A DNA stretch of 11,697 nt, taken from contig JAGWJU010000023.1 of the NCBI GenBank assembly GCA_028865585.1, positions 1 through 11,697 on the forward strand, in the 5' to 3' direction. This document shows positions 1 to 6,575 of the stretch, one piece after another. How positions within the stretch are numbered: position 1 is the stretch's first letter; the number at the start of each line of letters is the position of its first letter. Source of the stretch: Elusimicrobiota bacterium. GTDB lineage: Bacteria; Elusimicrobiota; Elusimicrobia; UBA1565; UBA9628. The notes under the pieces were generated by a model. It ran no database searches. It was not told where the DNA came from and was given only the letters and a program-made list of their open reading frames with translations. The position numbers and the translations under genes are program-made.

Positions 1-152
1 AGGGCGTCCTGAACCCGGCCATGGGCTGGCTCTACCGGCAGGAAATTTTGGCGCCGGGAAGCAGCCGCCCGGCGCCGGAGTCCCTGCGGGCTTTTTTGGG
101 TCGTGCTCCGAGCGACGAGGCCTTTTTGAAGAGCCTGGGAGTCTCCCGATGA
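1..152 (+). CDS. M3-family zinc metallopeptidase (oligopeptidase A / thimet oligopeptidase-like), C-terminal end only
   Basis: Only the last 49 or so codons are in the window; the gene begins upstream. The frame reads (E)GVLNPAMGWLYRQEIL, then a segment ending FLGRAPSDEAFLKSLGVSR and a TGA at 150-152. This resembles the very C-terminus of M3 peptidases, where an EGVLN-type segment and a Y-R-x-x-I-L stretch precede a G-R-x-P-x-x-x-A-F/L-L ending. The family are intracellular zinc oligopeptidases (HEXXH motif) that cut short peptides, often those left by signal peptide or protein breakdown. The HEXXH part lies outside the window, so activity cannot be judged. The TGA overlaps the ATG of the next gene by 4 bases (ATGA), suggesting translational coupling. 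I am fairly sure of the family from this C-terminal signature, but not of the subfamily. Confidence 0.75.
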   Translation, partial: GVLNPAMGWLYRQEILAPGSSRPAPESLRAFLGRAPSDEAFLKSLGVSR

Positions 153-1465
153 AGCGTCTGCTTGCGTGCCTCCTCTTTCTTCCGGCCCTTTCATCCTGCC
201 TCGCGCGCCGAGGGCCGCTCCCTGCGGCCGCGCCGATGAGCGCGGAAGGCGGTCTCACGCCGCTGATGAGGGCGGCGCGGGCTGGCCGCGCGGACGAAGT
301 TCGGACGCTGCTCAACCGCGGAGCGGACGTCAATGCCGCCAACGCGGAGGGATCGACCGCCCTGGTCTTCGCTGCGCAGGCGGGGTCGTTGCCCGTGATC
401 AAGCTTTTGCTGGCGGCCGGAGCCCCGGCGTCGGGATCCGCGGCGTACAAGGCGCTCATGCTTTCTGCGGCTTACGGCCATCCCGAGGCGGAGTCCTATC
501 TTCTCGCGCAGGGCTTCCCCGCGGCCGGACCCATGACGTCGGCGGTCGTGTCCCTGGCCAAGCGGCAGGGCTACTTGGAATCCTCGGCCATGCTCGCCCG
601 CGCGATTGCGGGCGAGGCGGGCGGAGCGCCCGCGGCCCCCCCGGATCTCTCAAGCGTCTCCTCGGACGCGGACGAGCCGTCTTATCGCGAGCCGCCGGAT
701 CCCGACGCGTTCGCCGTGGTGGTGGGCGTGGAGGATTACGCGCGCGGCCTCCCGCCGGCGACTTTCGCGCGCCGGGACGCCCTGGCCGTCAAGCGGCATC
801 TTCTTGCTTTGGGCGTGCCGCCGGATCATCTGCGCCTGCTTTTGGGCGAGGACGCCACGCGCGCGCGCTTGGCCGCTTATCTTGAGGACTGGCTGCCGCG
901 CAACGCCAACTCCAAGAGCACGGTGTTCTTCTATTTTTCCGGCCACGGCGCCGCCGATCCGGAGGGCAAGGAGGCCTATCTGGTTCCTTTCGACGGCGAT
1001 CCGGAATTTTTGGCCAAGACCGGCTTCCCGCTTTCGCGCCTCTACGGGGACTTGGGGAAGCTTCCCGCCAAGCGCGTGCTTGCGGCGCTGGACGCATGCT
1101 TTTCAGGAGCGGGGGCGCGCTCGGTTTCGGCCGAAGGAATCCGGCCCCTGGTGACCCGCGTCGATTGGGGCGGCCCGGCCGCGGGCGGGAACGTCGCGGC
1201 GCTGGCCTCAGCGTCCGGGACGCAGACCGCGGGCGTGCTCGCCGACCAAGGACACGGCGCGTTCACCTATTATCTGCTTAAGGGTTTAAACGGCGCGGCG
1301 ATGGGCGCGGATGGAAAAATCACCCTTTCGGGCCTTTACGCCTACTTGAAGGGCCGAGTCGAAAAGTTCGCGGCTTTGGACAACCGCGAACAGACGCCGC
1401 AGTTGCTGCCCAAGCCGCCGGGCCGGCTGGGCGCCTGGGTCCTGCGGAGCAAGGCGGGCTCATGA
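149..1465 (+). CDS. Lipoprotein with ankyrin repeats and a caspase-like (peptidase C14) domain
   Basis: The 438-residue product starts with a lipoprotein signal peptide: a basic start, a hydrophobic core and the lipobox L-S-S-C with Cys17. The mature protein should be lipid-anchored on the outer side of the inner membrane or in the outer membrane. Residues about 35-125 form roughly three ankyrin repeats (TPLMRAARAGRADEVRTLL, then TALVFAAQAGSLPVIKLLL, then a weaker third). A Pro/Ala/acid-rich linker (about 155-186) follows. Residues about 187-380 are a caspase/metacaspase-like fold: the first strand AVVVGVEDY, the catalytic His266 in FYFSGHGA and the catalytic Cys317 in ALDACFSGAG. Both catalytic residues are present, so it may be an active cysteine peptidase; specificity is unknown. 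The ATG overlaps the previous stop by 4 bases and the TGA overlaps the next ATG, placing it inside an operon with an M3 peptidase and an MFS transporter. Ankyrin repeats probably bind a partner. The family call is strong; the role is not known. Confidence 0.9.
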   Translation: MKRLLACLLFLPALSSCLARRGPLPAAAPMSAEGGLTPLMRAARAGRADEVRTLLNRGADVNAANAEGSTALVFAAQAGSLPVIKLLLAAGAPASGSAAYKALMLSAAYGHPEAESYLLAQGFPAAGPMTSAVVSLAKRQGYLESSAMLARAIAGEAGGAPAAPPDLSSVSSDADEPSYREPPDPDAFAVVVGVEDYARGLPPATFARRDALAVKRHLLALGVPPDHLRLLLGEDATRARLAAYLEDWLPRNANSKSTVFFYFSGHGAADPEGKEAYLVPFDGDPEFLAKTGFPLSRLYGDLGKLPAKRVLAALDACFSGAGARSVSAEGIRPLVTRVDWGGPAAGGNVAALASASGTQTAGVLADQGHGAFTYYLLKGLNGAAMGADGKITLSGLYAYLKGRVEKFAALDNREQTPQLLPKPPGRLGAWVLRSKAGS

Positions 1466-2643
1466 ACCCCGCGCAGCGCCGCCGGCAGCTGGCGTTTCTG
1501 GCCTGCTACCGCTCCGCGCGCAGCGTCGCCGCCGGCATGATTTCGCTGGCTTTTCCGTTCTTGGTCCTGAAGGATTTGCATCATTCGGCCTTGACGCTGG
1601 GCGCCATCTACGCTGCGGCGTGCGCGGCCGCGGCCGGCCAGGGGCTTCTCATCGGAGTGCTCTCGGACGTGTGGAGCCGGACCAAAACCCTGTGGCTGGC
1701 GGCCGTGGTTTTGCCCCTTTCGGCCGCCGTCGTGTGCTGTTCGACGAGCCTTTGGGCGCTGTTCTTGGCCGCGATTTTAGGGGGCTACTCCGCCACGGGC
1801 TCCCTCATGGGCGGCGGCGTGGGCGGCGCGGCCCAGCCGGTTCAGAACGCGGTCTTGACGGACTTAAGCGTGTCCGAAAGCCGCACGAAATTCTTCTCCT
1901 GGTTCATGTTCCTGAGCGGCGCCGCGGCCGCGGCGGGAACACTTCTGACGCGGCTGGTCTCGGTGCGCGGCGCTTTTTGGGCGGCCGCTGCGATTTCGGG
2001 CATCGGGCTCATCTTCCTCATTCCGTTGCGCCTGCCGCCCCCGGGCGGCCGCCTGGGGCAACTCAAGAGCGTGCGGGTGCTTGGGCAGTTCTCCATTACG
2101 GGGGCCTTGAACGGGCTTTCCCAAGGACTCATCACGCCGTTTTTGGTTCCATTTTTTATCCTGGTTTTTCACGTCTCGGCCAAGCGCATGTCTGTTTATG
2201 GGTTTATCAGCGGCTCATTGGGCGCCCTGGCCATTTTGGCCGGGCCGGCGCTGGGCCGGCGGCTGGGCTTCGTGCGCAGCATCGCCTGGACCCGGGGCGT
2301 GGGCGCGGCGCTGCTGATTTTGATGCCGATTATCCGCATTCTGCCCTTCGATCTGCTGGTGTACTTTCTCACGCCGACGCTGCGCATCGCGGCCGTGCCC
2401 GTGCAGAAAAACGCCATGGCCGGCATGGTCGACCGGACGGAGCTGGGCCGAGTCTTCGGCTGGAACCAGGTTTCGCGCTTGGCGGCCTCGGCCGGAGCGA
2501 TTTTCTTCACCGGAGCCATGTTCGGCTTGGCCGACATCGGCTTTCCGTTTTACTGCTACGGCGCGGTCATGGCCGTCAACATCGGGCTTTACTTCCGCTT
2601 TTTCGGCGCGGGAGAAGCGGCCGCCGCGGAGGCGGCGGCGTGA
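1462..2643 (+). CDS. MFS-type membrane transporter, substrate unknown
   Basis: This is a 393-residue, very hydrophobic protein with about 10-12 predicted membrane helices, the size expected for the major facilitator superfamily. Near residues 65-75 the sequence GVLSDVWSRTK matches the MFS loop 2-3 signature (G-x-x-x-D-x-x-x-R). A related D-R-x-x-x-G-R stretch occurs at about 324-330 in the second half (DRTELGRVFGWNQ). The central loop (about 190-205) is rich in Pro, Gly and basic residues, as is usual between the two six-helix halves. The C-terminus ends in an Ala/Glu-rich tail. The ATG lies in the 4-base overlap with the preceding caspase-like gene, and its TGA overlaps the GTG of the next gene. 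It probably exports or imports a small molecule by proton coupling, but nothing in the sequence identifies the substrate. Confidence 0.85.
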   Translation: MNPAQRRRQLAFLACYRSARSVAAGMISLAFPFLVLKDLHHSALTLGAIYAAACAAAAGQGLLIGVLSDVWSRTKTLWLAAVVLPLSAAVVCCSTSLWALFLAAILGGYSATGSLMGGGVGGAAQPVQNAVLTDLSVSESRTKFFSWFMFLSGAAAAAGTLLTRLVSVRGAFWAAAAISGIGLIFLIPLRLPPPGGRLGQLKSVRVLGQFSITGALNGLSQGLITPFLVPFFILVFHVSAKRMSVYGFISGSLGALAILAGPALGRRLGFVRSIAWTRGVGAALLILMPIIRILPFDLLVYFLTPTLRIAAVPVQKNAMAGMVDRTELGRVFGWNQVSRLAASAGAIFFTGAMFGLADIGFPFYCYGAVMAVNIGLYFRFFGAGEAAAAEAAA

Positions 2644-3779
2644 GCGCGGAGCCTTCCGGAATCCGCCGGGCCGTGCTCGTCACCGCGCGCGAGCACTTGG
2701 AGGAGGTCGTCGAGGAGTTGCGCGGCTTCGCCTCTCTCGGTTTCGACACCGAGTCCAACGGCTTCTACGCCCACCGCGAACGGGTCTGCCTCATCCAGAT
2801 CTCTTCGCTCGAGGCGGACTATATCCTCGATCCCATCGCGGTGCGGGACATCTCGAGTTTGGGGCCGATTTTTGAGGATCCGGGCATCGAGAAGATTTTT
2901 CACGCCGCGGAGTACGATCTCATCGGCTTGAAGCGCGACTACGGCTTCGACGTGCGCGGGATCTTCGACACCATGGTCGCGGGCAAATTTTTGGGCTGGA
3001 AAGAACTGGGCTTGGCCAAGGCGATTGAAAAGCAGTTCGGAGTGGCGCTTTCCAAGAAGCTTCAGCGCGCGGACTGGGCCCGGCGCCCGCTGACCGACGA
3101 GCACCTTCGCTACGCCCAGATGGACACGCACTACCTTATCGAGCTGTCCCGCATCCAGAGGGGGCTTCTGATCGAGCGGGGGCGCTGGGAGGACGCGCGG
3201 GAGGCCTTTGTCGAACTCGAGGATGTGGCGGTGCCGCATAAAGAGTTCAACCCCGACGGCTATTGGTCTTTGTCCGGCGCGCGCGATCTCTCGGGAGAGC
3301 AGCGCGCGGCCCTGCGCGAAATCTATCTTTTGCGCGAGGCCGAGGCGTCGCGCCGGGATCAGGCGCCGTTCCGCGTGATGAGCGAGGACTTCATGGTGCG
3401 CTTGGCGCAGGCGGCTCCGCGGGATAAGGCGGGGCTTGCGCGCCTCAAAGGCGCCAGCCCTTATATTCTCGAGCGCATGGGAGACAAGCTTCTCGCGGCC
3501 GTGCGCCGCGGGCTTTCCGGCCCGCCCGCCCTCGAAGAGCCGCCGCGGCCCGAACGCGCGCGGCGCAACATGCGCCAGGAGCGCGCCTTCGAGAAGCTGC
3601 GTCAGTGGCGTAAGCAGGCGGCCGAGCAGGAGCAGCTCGACCCCGGCGCGATTTTGTCAGCCGCGGTCCTTCAGGAGATGGCGCGCCGCTCCGCCGCGGG
3701 AGAAGATCCTCTGGAGACCCTGAGCCCGGTTAAGCGCCGGCGCTACGCGGAGTCCTTGCGCCGGCTTTTTGACGAATAA
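2640..3779 (+). CDS. rnd: Ribonuclease D (DEDDy 3'-5' exonuclease with HRDC domains)
   Basis: The product is 379 residues, close to E. coli RNase D (375). The start is GTG at 2640, overlapping the MFS stop by 4 bases (GTGA). The first in-frame Met lies only after the catalytic Exo I motif, so the GTG start is required. The DEDDy catalytic residues are visible: D36 and E38 in GFDTESNG (Exo I), D93 in HAAEYDL (Exo II), and Y158 with D162 in RYAQMD (Exo III). Residues about 218-290 form an HRDC domain, and about 310-375 look like a second, weaker HRDC-type helical bundle, as in E. coli RNase D. The enzyme trims 3' ends of tRNA precursors and other stable RNAs in the cytoplasm. It is the last gene of the upstream cluster; the stop is TAA at 3777-3779. 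Confidence 0.92.
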   Translation: MSAEPSGIRRAVLVTAREHLEEVVEELRGFASLGFDTESNGFYAHRERVCLIQISSLEADYILDPIAVRDISSLGPIFEDPGIEKIFHAAEYDLIGLKRDYGFDVRGIFDTMVAGKFLGWKELGLAKAIEKQFGVALSKKLQRADWARRPLTDEHLRYAQMDTHYLIELSRIQRGLLIERGRWEDAREAFVELEDVAVPHKEFNPDGYWSLSGARDLSGEQRAALREIYLLREAEASRRDQAPFRVMSEDFMVRLAQAAPRDKAGLARLKGASPYILERMGDKLLAAVRRGLSGPPALEEPPRPERARRNMRQERAFEKLRQWRKQAAEQEQLDPGAILSAAVLQEMARRSAAGEDPLETLSPVKRRRYAESLRRLFDE

Positions 3780-3814
3780 TCTTCTGGGCCCTTAAGTCCG
3801 TCTGCGCATAGGAC

Positions 3815-3836
3815 GCAAGGCCCTTCTTGGGCTTGC
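3815..3836. promoter_or_regulatory. Inverted repeat just upstream of a promoter; possible operator or rnd 3' hairpin
   Basis: GCAAG and CTTGC arms with inner CCC/GGG pairs surround a TTCTT loop; the stem is 8 bp with one bulged G at 3820. It lies 36 bases after the rnd stop and ends six bases before the TG of the extended -10 element, so it covers the -35 region. No T-tract follows, which argues against a standard rho-independent terminator. It could be an operator for a regulator of the downstream gene, or a 3' end structure for the rnd transcript. The repeat is seen directly; its role is inferred. Confidence 0.45.
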
Positions 3837-3851
3837 CGCCCGTGCTATAAT
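3824..3851 (+). promoter_or_regulatory. Extended -10 promoter for the aromatic-rich secreted protein gene
   Basis: A perfect TATAAT lies at 3846-3851 and is preceded by TGc (3843-3845), forming a consensus extended -10 element. The best -35 candidate, TTCTTG at 3824-3829 with a 16-base spacer, is poor, as expected for an extended -10 promoter. Transcription would start near 3858, giving a leader of about 40 bases before the ATG at 3898. The -35 region lies inside the inverted repeat at 3815-3836. Confidence 0.7.
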
Positions 3852-3897
3852 TTTCCTCACACGGCGCATTATTTCATGGACGGATGGAGACAGGACG

Positions 3898-5532
3898 ATG
3901 AATAGTCGGATGCTGCAGGTATCGGCGTTCGTTTTTTCCACGGCTCTTTTAGCCCCCTCTTTGGCCGGCGCGCAGGCCGCGGCTTCCCCGGCCAATCCGG
4001 ATCAAAACACGAAACAGGCGCTGGTTTTGCCGGTTCTCGATATGGAGTCGGTTGGCTTTCGCGGCGGCGGGTTTCATGGCGGCGGAGGATTCCACGGGGG
4101 CGGGCGCGGCGGTTTCGGCGGAGGTGGATTTAATCGCGGGGGCGGTAATCGCGGTTTCGGCGGCGGAAATCGCGGCGGCTTTGGCGGTGGGCAGCGCACG
4201 CCGCCGCCCAGCCGGCCCAGTTGGCCGAGCCGGCCCGAACGGCCCGATAATCCGGGATGGAATCGTCCGGCGCCCGGACCGACGGAGCCCCGCAATTCCG
4301 GCGGCGATCGAGGCCGGGGAGAGCAGCATCCGGCTTGGCCGGGCGAGAATTCCAACGGCAATCGCGGCGGCGACCATAACGGCCCGCAGCACCCCATTTT
4401 CCCCGGCAATCCTGGCGACAACCATGGCGGCGGCCGCGGGCCTCATCCCTCATGGCCTGGGCGTGGGGATCATCCGGGGTTTCCCGGTAGCGGTCCGAGG
4501 CCCCAGCCTCCGCACGCGCATCCTCCCGTTATCGGCGGTCCCTCCCGCGGGGGCCATTGGGGCGGGTTGCCGCAGCGGCCCCGGCGTTTGGATCGCGGCC
4601 GCCGGATTCCCGACTTCAATCCCGACCGCGCTTATCGAGCCCCGGGCTTCGGGCCCGGCGGGGCGTCCGTGGCGCAGCGGCCTTTCCAAAATTCGCGCGG
4701 TCGTTTGATGCCTTTGGACCGCGATGATGCGCGCGTCCTGGCCAATCAGGGATATCTCGATCGCGTTCGAGGCGACGAGCGCGGCTGGAACGATCGCGAC
4801 GACGGCTACCACTGGCACGATTTCGACGGACGCCGGGTCTGCCATCACTATGATCCGGACGACGGCATTCATTGGTGGGGCTGGTATTTCGGCTCCTACT
4901 ACTTTTGGAGCCCGTACTACGCCGGCTATTGGTGGTGGTACGATCCCTACTGGCACCGCTGGCTCTTCCTCTATAACGGCGGCTGGTGGTGGCAGGGCCC
5001 GGATCAAATCTACACCTACGACGGCGGAAACTACTACGCCTATGAGGATTCTATCGGCGGGGAAGTGATGGTCCCCGACGCCACGCCGCCGGTGGAACGG
5101 CCGCCGCAGGATCCGGACGGCCAGGAGCACGGCCGGAAGACGTATTACAGCGCCGACGGCACGCGCATGGTCGTGGTCAGCGGCCAAAACGAGGACGCCT
5201 ATCTTTACGACACGGCCACGCCTCCAGCCTTTGATCCGGTGTATTTGGGTTCGGGCGTGACCGAGGTGCGCTTCGAGAACAACGCCGACGGGAGCATCAG
5301 CGAGATTCTTACGATCACCGGCGACGGCGGCTTCCAAGTCTACGACAGGGACGGCTATTCCATCGGCTCGTTCGATCAGTCCGAAGGACAGGATCAGGGC
5401 GCGTCCGGCGCGGCGCTTCAGGTGCCACGAGCCGCCGCGGCTTCGGCCGCGCGGAAAGGCATTTCTCTCCGTGTCTCAGGCGCGCTCGGCGGTCTGCGCG
5501 CGCTCGGGACGGACGGCTCCTCTTCCTGGTAA
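3898..5532 (+). CDS. Secreted Gly/Pro-rich protein with a Trp/Tyr-rich module, function unknown
   Basis: I do not recognise a named family. The 544-residue product has a Sec signal peptide (hydrophobic core about 9-22, likely cleavage near AGA-QA, residue 25). Residues 55-99 are a Gly-rich tract of GGGFHGGG and GGGNRGFGGG units. Residues 100-240 are rich in Pro, Arg, His and Gly, with four H-P-x-[WF]-P-G units. Residues 265-310 are charged and more ordinary. Residues 324-366 are extremely aromatic (24 of 43 are Trp, Tyr or Phe, with two WWW triplets). Residues about 412-495 look like beta strands, and the chain ends in SSSW. The mature protein has a single cysteine (C315, followed by two His). 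It is a lone gene with its own extended -10 promoter and a strong terminator. The start has GGAG at 3886-3889, 8 bases before the ATG. It is probably an envelope or surface protein; anything more is guesswork. Confidence 0.85.
   Translation: MNSRMLQVSAFVFSTALLAPSLAGAQAAASPANPDQNTKQALVLPVLDMESVGFRGGGFHGGGGFHGGGRGGFGGGGFNRGGGNRGFGGGNRGGFGGGQRTPPPSRPSWPSRPERPDNPGWNRPAPGPTEPRNSGGDRGRGEQHPAWPGENSNGNRGGDHNGPQHPIFPGNPGDNHGGGRGPHPSWPGRGDHPGFPGSGPRPQPPHAHPPVIGGPSRGGHWGGLPQRPRRLDRGRRIPDFNPDRAYRAPGFGPGGASVAQRPFQNSRGRLMPLDRDDARVLANQGYLDRVRGDERGWNDRDDGYHWHDFDGRRVCHHYDPDDGIHWWGWYFGSYYFWSPYYAGYWWWYDPYWHRWLFLYNGGWWWQGPDQIYTYDGGNYYAYEDSIGGEVMVPDATPPVERPPQDPDGQEHGRKTYYSADGTRMVVVSGQNEDAYLYDTATPPAFDPVYLGSGVTEVRFENNADGSISEILTITGDGGFQVYDRDGYSIGSFDQSEGQDQGASGAALQVPRAAAASAARKGISLRVSGALGGLRALGTDGSSSW
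4060..4194 (+). repeat. Gly-rich coding tract (GGGFHGGG / GGGNRGFGGG units)
   Basis: Residues 55-99 of the secreted protein are imperfect repeats of Gly runs broken by Phe, His, Asn and Arg. At DNA level this is a run of ggcgg-type units. It is low-complexity coding sequence, probably flexible or phase-separating, and is prone to length change by slippage. Confidence 0.75.
4327..4488 (+). repeat. Four H-P-x-[W/F]-P-G units in the secreted protein
   Basis: HPAWPG, HPIFPG, HPSWPG and HPGFPG start at residues 144, 165, 183 and 192, separated by Gly/Asn/Arg-rich spacers. The spacing shortens from 21 to 18 to 9 residues. Alternation of Trp and Phe at the fourth position suggests duplication followed by selection for an aromatic there. 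Confidence 0.7.
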
Positions 5533-5547
5533 ACCAAGGCCCGAATC

Positions 5548-5587
5548 GAAGGCCCTCCGATTAACATCGGGGGCCTTCCCGTTTTTT
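5548..5587 (+). terminator. Rho-independent terminator after the secreted protein gene
   Basis: The stem arms are GAAGGCCCtCCGAT (5548-5561) and ATCGGGGGCCTTC (5566-5578), about 13 bp with one bulged T and a TAAC loop. The stem is followed by ccg and six T residues (5582-5587). It begins 15 bases after the TAA of the + strand gene. In the minus direction no T-tract follows the stem, so it probably acts only on the + strand. Confidence 0.9.
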
Positions 5588-5613
5588 GGGCGGGGTGTTC
5601 GAGCGGCTTTAAG

Positions 5614-5688
5614 TGGTGGGCAGTATAGGATTTGAACCTATGACCCCTGTCGTGTGAGGACAGCGCTCTACCGCTGAGCTAACTGCCC
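5614..5688 (-). tRNA. tRNA-Val (anticodon CAC), CCA encoded
   Basis: A full cloverleaf can be folded on the minus strand. The acceptor stem pairs GGGCAGT (5688-5682) with ACTGCCC (5624-5618). The D arm is GCTC-AGCGGTA-GAGC. The anticodon stem CTGTC/GACAG holds the loop CTCACAC, so the anticodon is CAC (5656-5654), reading GTG valine codons. The variable loop has 5 bases, and the T arm is ATAGG-TTCAAAT-CCTAT. The discriminator base is A, and CCA is encoded at 5616-5614. The body is 72 nt, or 75 with CCA. A35 and discriminator A73 fit valine identity. Confidence 0.95.
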
Positions 5689-5702
5689 CAAAGCGGCAAG
5701 CC

Positions 5703-5711
5703 ATTGTAGCA
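5703..5711 (-). promoter_or_regulatory. Extended -10 promoter for tRNA-Val
   Basis: On the minus strand TGcTACAAT reads from 5711 to 5703, a TGn plus a five-of-six -10 match. It predicts a start near 5696, about 8 bases before the tRNA 5' end. No good -35 hexamer is seen 16-18 bases upstream. It lies 24 bases downstream of the stop of the TPR gene on the same strand. Confidence 0.6.
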
Positions 5712-5735
5712 TTTTCGCCCATTTGCGGGGCGGTG

Positions 5736-6554
5736 CTAAGGGATGCCGGCGCAGGCAGGCCGCGGCGTTCCGAAGACCGCGTAATAAGAAGCCGCTTCGC
5801 TGCGCGATTGGAGCAAAGACCAAAAACGCGACAGGCAGGCCCTGGGGCAGCACGTTCCGCGCAAGTCCGGCGCGCAGGGCCTGGCGCGCTTGACGCACTG
5901 GCTGAAGCTCGCGCCCGTGTAGGCGCATGTTTTGAGCGAGGCGCGGCAGCGCGAGAAGGCTTCCGCCGCGGTTTTTTTGCGCCGGATCAGGGGGGCTTCC
6001 GCGTCGAGCGCGTCGCAGCCCGGGCGCGAGCCCAGGCGGCAGGCCGTGCGGTAGTCCTGACGGGCGAACGCCCGGTTGCCCTCATGCTCGTAAGCCCGCC
6101 CGCGCGCGTAAAAGGCGTCCCGGTCGTTCAGATTGAGCGCGACGGCCTTGTAGAACTCGCCGATGGCCTGGGGGTAGAGCGCTTCCTTCATATAAATCAT
6201 GCCCATTCGATAAAAATAGCCGGGACGCTTCTTGTCGAGCCGTGAGGCGGCCGAAAGGTCGTGGAGGGCGGCGTCAAACTCTCCGATTTTGTTTTCCAGG
6301 GCGGCTTTGTCCGCCAGGGTCCGCGCGCGAGGGATGCTCCCGTCCGCCGGAACCCAGAGGGCCAGGGCGCGGGAAAATTCCGCCAGCGCCAAGCTTCGCC
6401 GCCCCAGCGACAGATCCCGGCGTCCCTTGGCGGAGAGGGAGTCGAACGATTCGGCTTTGACGCGGGGCGCGGACCAGGCGGCGAGGGCCAGGAGCGCCGC
6501 GGCCGCCAGCGCTTTTTTTGCCCGCAATTTTAGTCTTGCCAGCCGGGGAGCCAT
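5736..6554 (-). CDS. Exported TPR-repeat protein with a cysteine-rich C-terminus, function unknown
   Basis: The 272-residue product begins with basic residues (MAPRLARLKLRAKK) and a hydrophobic Ala/Leu core (about 15-27), a likely Sec signal peptide with cleavage near residue 34 (VKA-ES). About four tetratricopeptide repeats span residues 36-180; the clearest are PGYFYRMGMIYMKEALYPQA and DAFYARGRAYEHEG. Residues 200-240 hold seven Cys with spacing C-x6-C-x9-C-x6-C-x7-CC-x3-C. With C172, C180 and C268 this suggests disulfides in the periplasm. TPRs mediate protein contacts; no enzyme motif is seen. The start at 6554 lies 21 bases from the rpsF start on the other strand and has no clear Shine-Dalgarno. 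A TTG at codon 10 (6527-6525) would also leave a good signal peptide (RAKKALAAAALLALAAW). The stop is TAG at 5738-5736. It is not clear whether the gene and tRNA-Val are co-transcribed. Confidence 0.85.
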   Translation of the reverse strand: MAPRLARLKLRAKKALAAAALLALAAWSAPRVKAESFDSLSAKGRRDLSLGRRSLALAEFSRALALWVPADGSIPRARTLADKAALENKIGEFDAALHDLSAASRLDKKRPGYFYRMGMIYMKEALYPQAIGEFYKAVALNLNDRDAFYARGRAYEHEGNRAFARQDYRTACRLGSRPGCDALDAEAPLIRRKKTAAEAFSRCRASLKTCAYTGASFSQCVKRARPCAPDLRGTCCPRACLSRFWSLLQSRSEAASYYAVFGTPRPACAGIP

Positions 6555-6564
6555 TTGCTATATT
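6536..6564 (+). promoter_or_regulatory. Promoter for the rpsF-ssb-rpsR-rplI-dnaB cluster
   Basis: TTGCCA at 6536-6541 (five of six to TTGACA), a 17-base spacer, and TATATT at 6559-6564 preceded by TGc form a near-complete promoter with an extended -10. Transcription would start about 6571-6573, only 3-5 bases before the rpsF ATG, which gives a nearly leaderless message. The -35 lies inside the 5' coding part of the divergent TPR gene. Confidence 0.65.
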
Positions 6565-6575
6565 ATGAGAAATCT

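Noticed and set aside
1620..2639. Open frame in phase with RNase D running back through the MFS gene (long Arg/Gly-rich extension).
   Set aside because: The extension is Arg/Gly-rich shadow sequence of the MFS gene. GTG at 2640 gives a protein of normal RNase D length and a 4-base overlap typical of this region.
3815..3836. A standard rho-independent terminator for rnd.
   Set aside because: The stem has no following T-tract; the bases after it lead straight into the next promoter. Kept only as an inverted repeat of uncertain role.
4060..4488. CRISPR array or tandem DNA repeat.
   Set aside because: Repeats are imperfect, in coding phase, irregular in spacing and explained by Gly-rich and HPx[WF]PG protein repeats.
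4052..4708. Plus-strand open frame overlapping the Gly-rich tract in another frame.
   Set aside because: Ala/Ile/Gly-rich frame-shifted reading of the same repeats; no start signal or family resemblance.
4450..5337. Long open frame on the minus strand inside the secreted protein gene (295 codons).
   Set aside because: Its composition is Val/Ile/Ala/Pro-biased, as expected from the reverse complement of GC-rich Gly/Asp/Tyr codons. It has no recognisable domain and no promoter or ribosome binding site; the plus-strand product has a signal peptide, promoter and terminator.
5709..5735. Hairpin CGCCC/GGGCG on the minus strand between the TPR gene and tRNA-Val, as a terminator.
   Set aside because: The stem is only 5 bp and is followed by AAAATGC, not a T-tract; it is too weak to call.
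6555..6575. Seven-residue N-terminal extension of S6 from TTG 6555.
   Set aside because: The S6 family N-terminus matches the ATG at 6576, and the upstream TTG lies inside the promoter -10 region.
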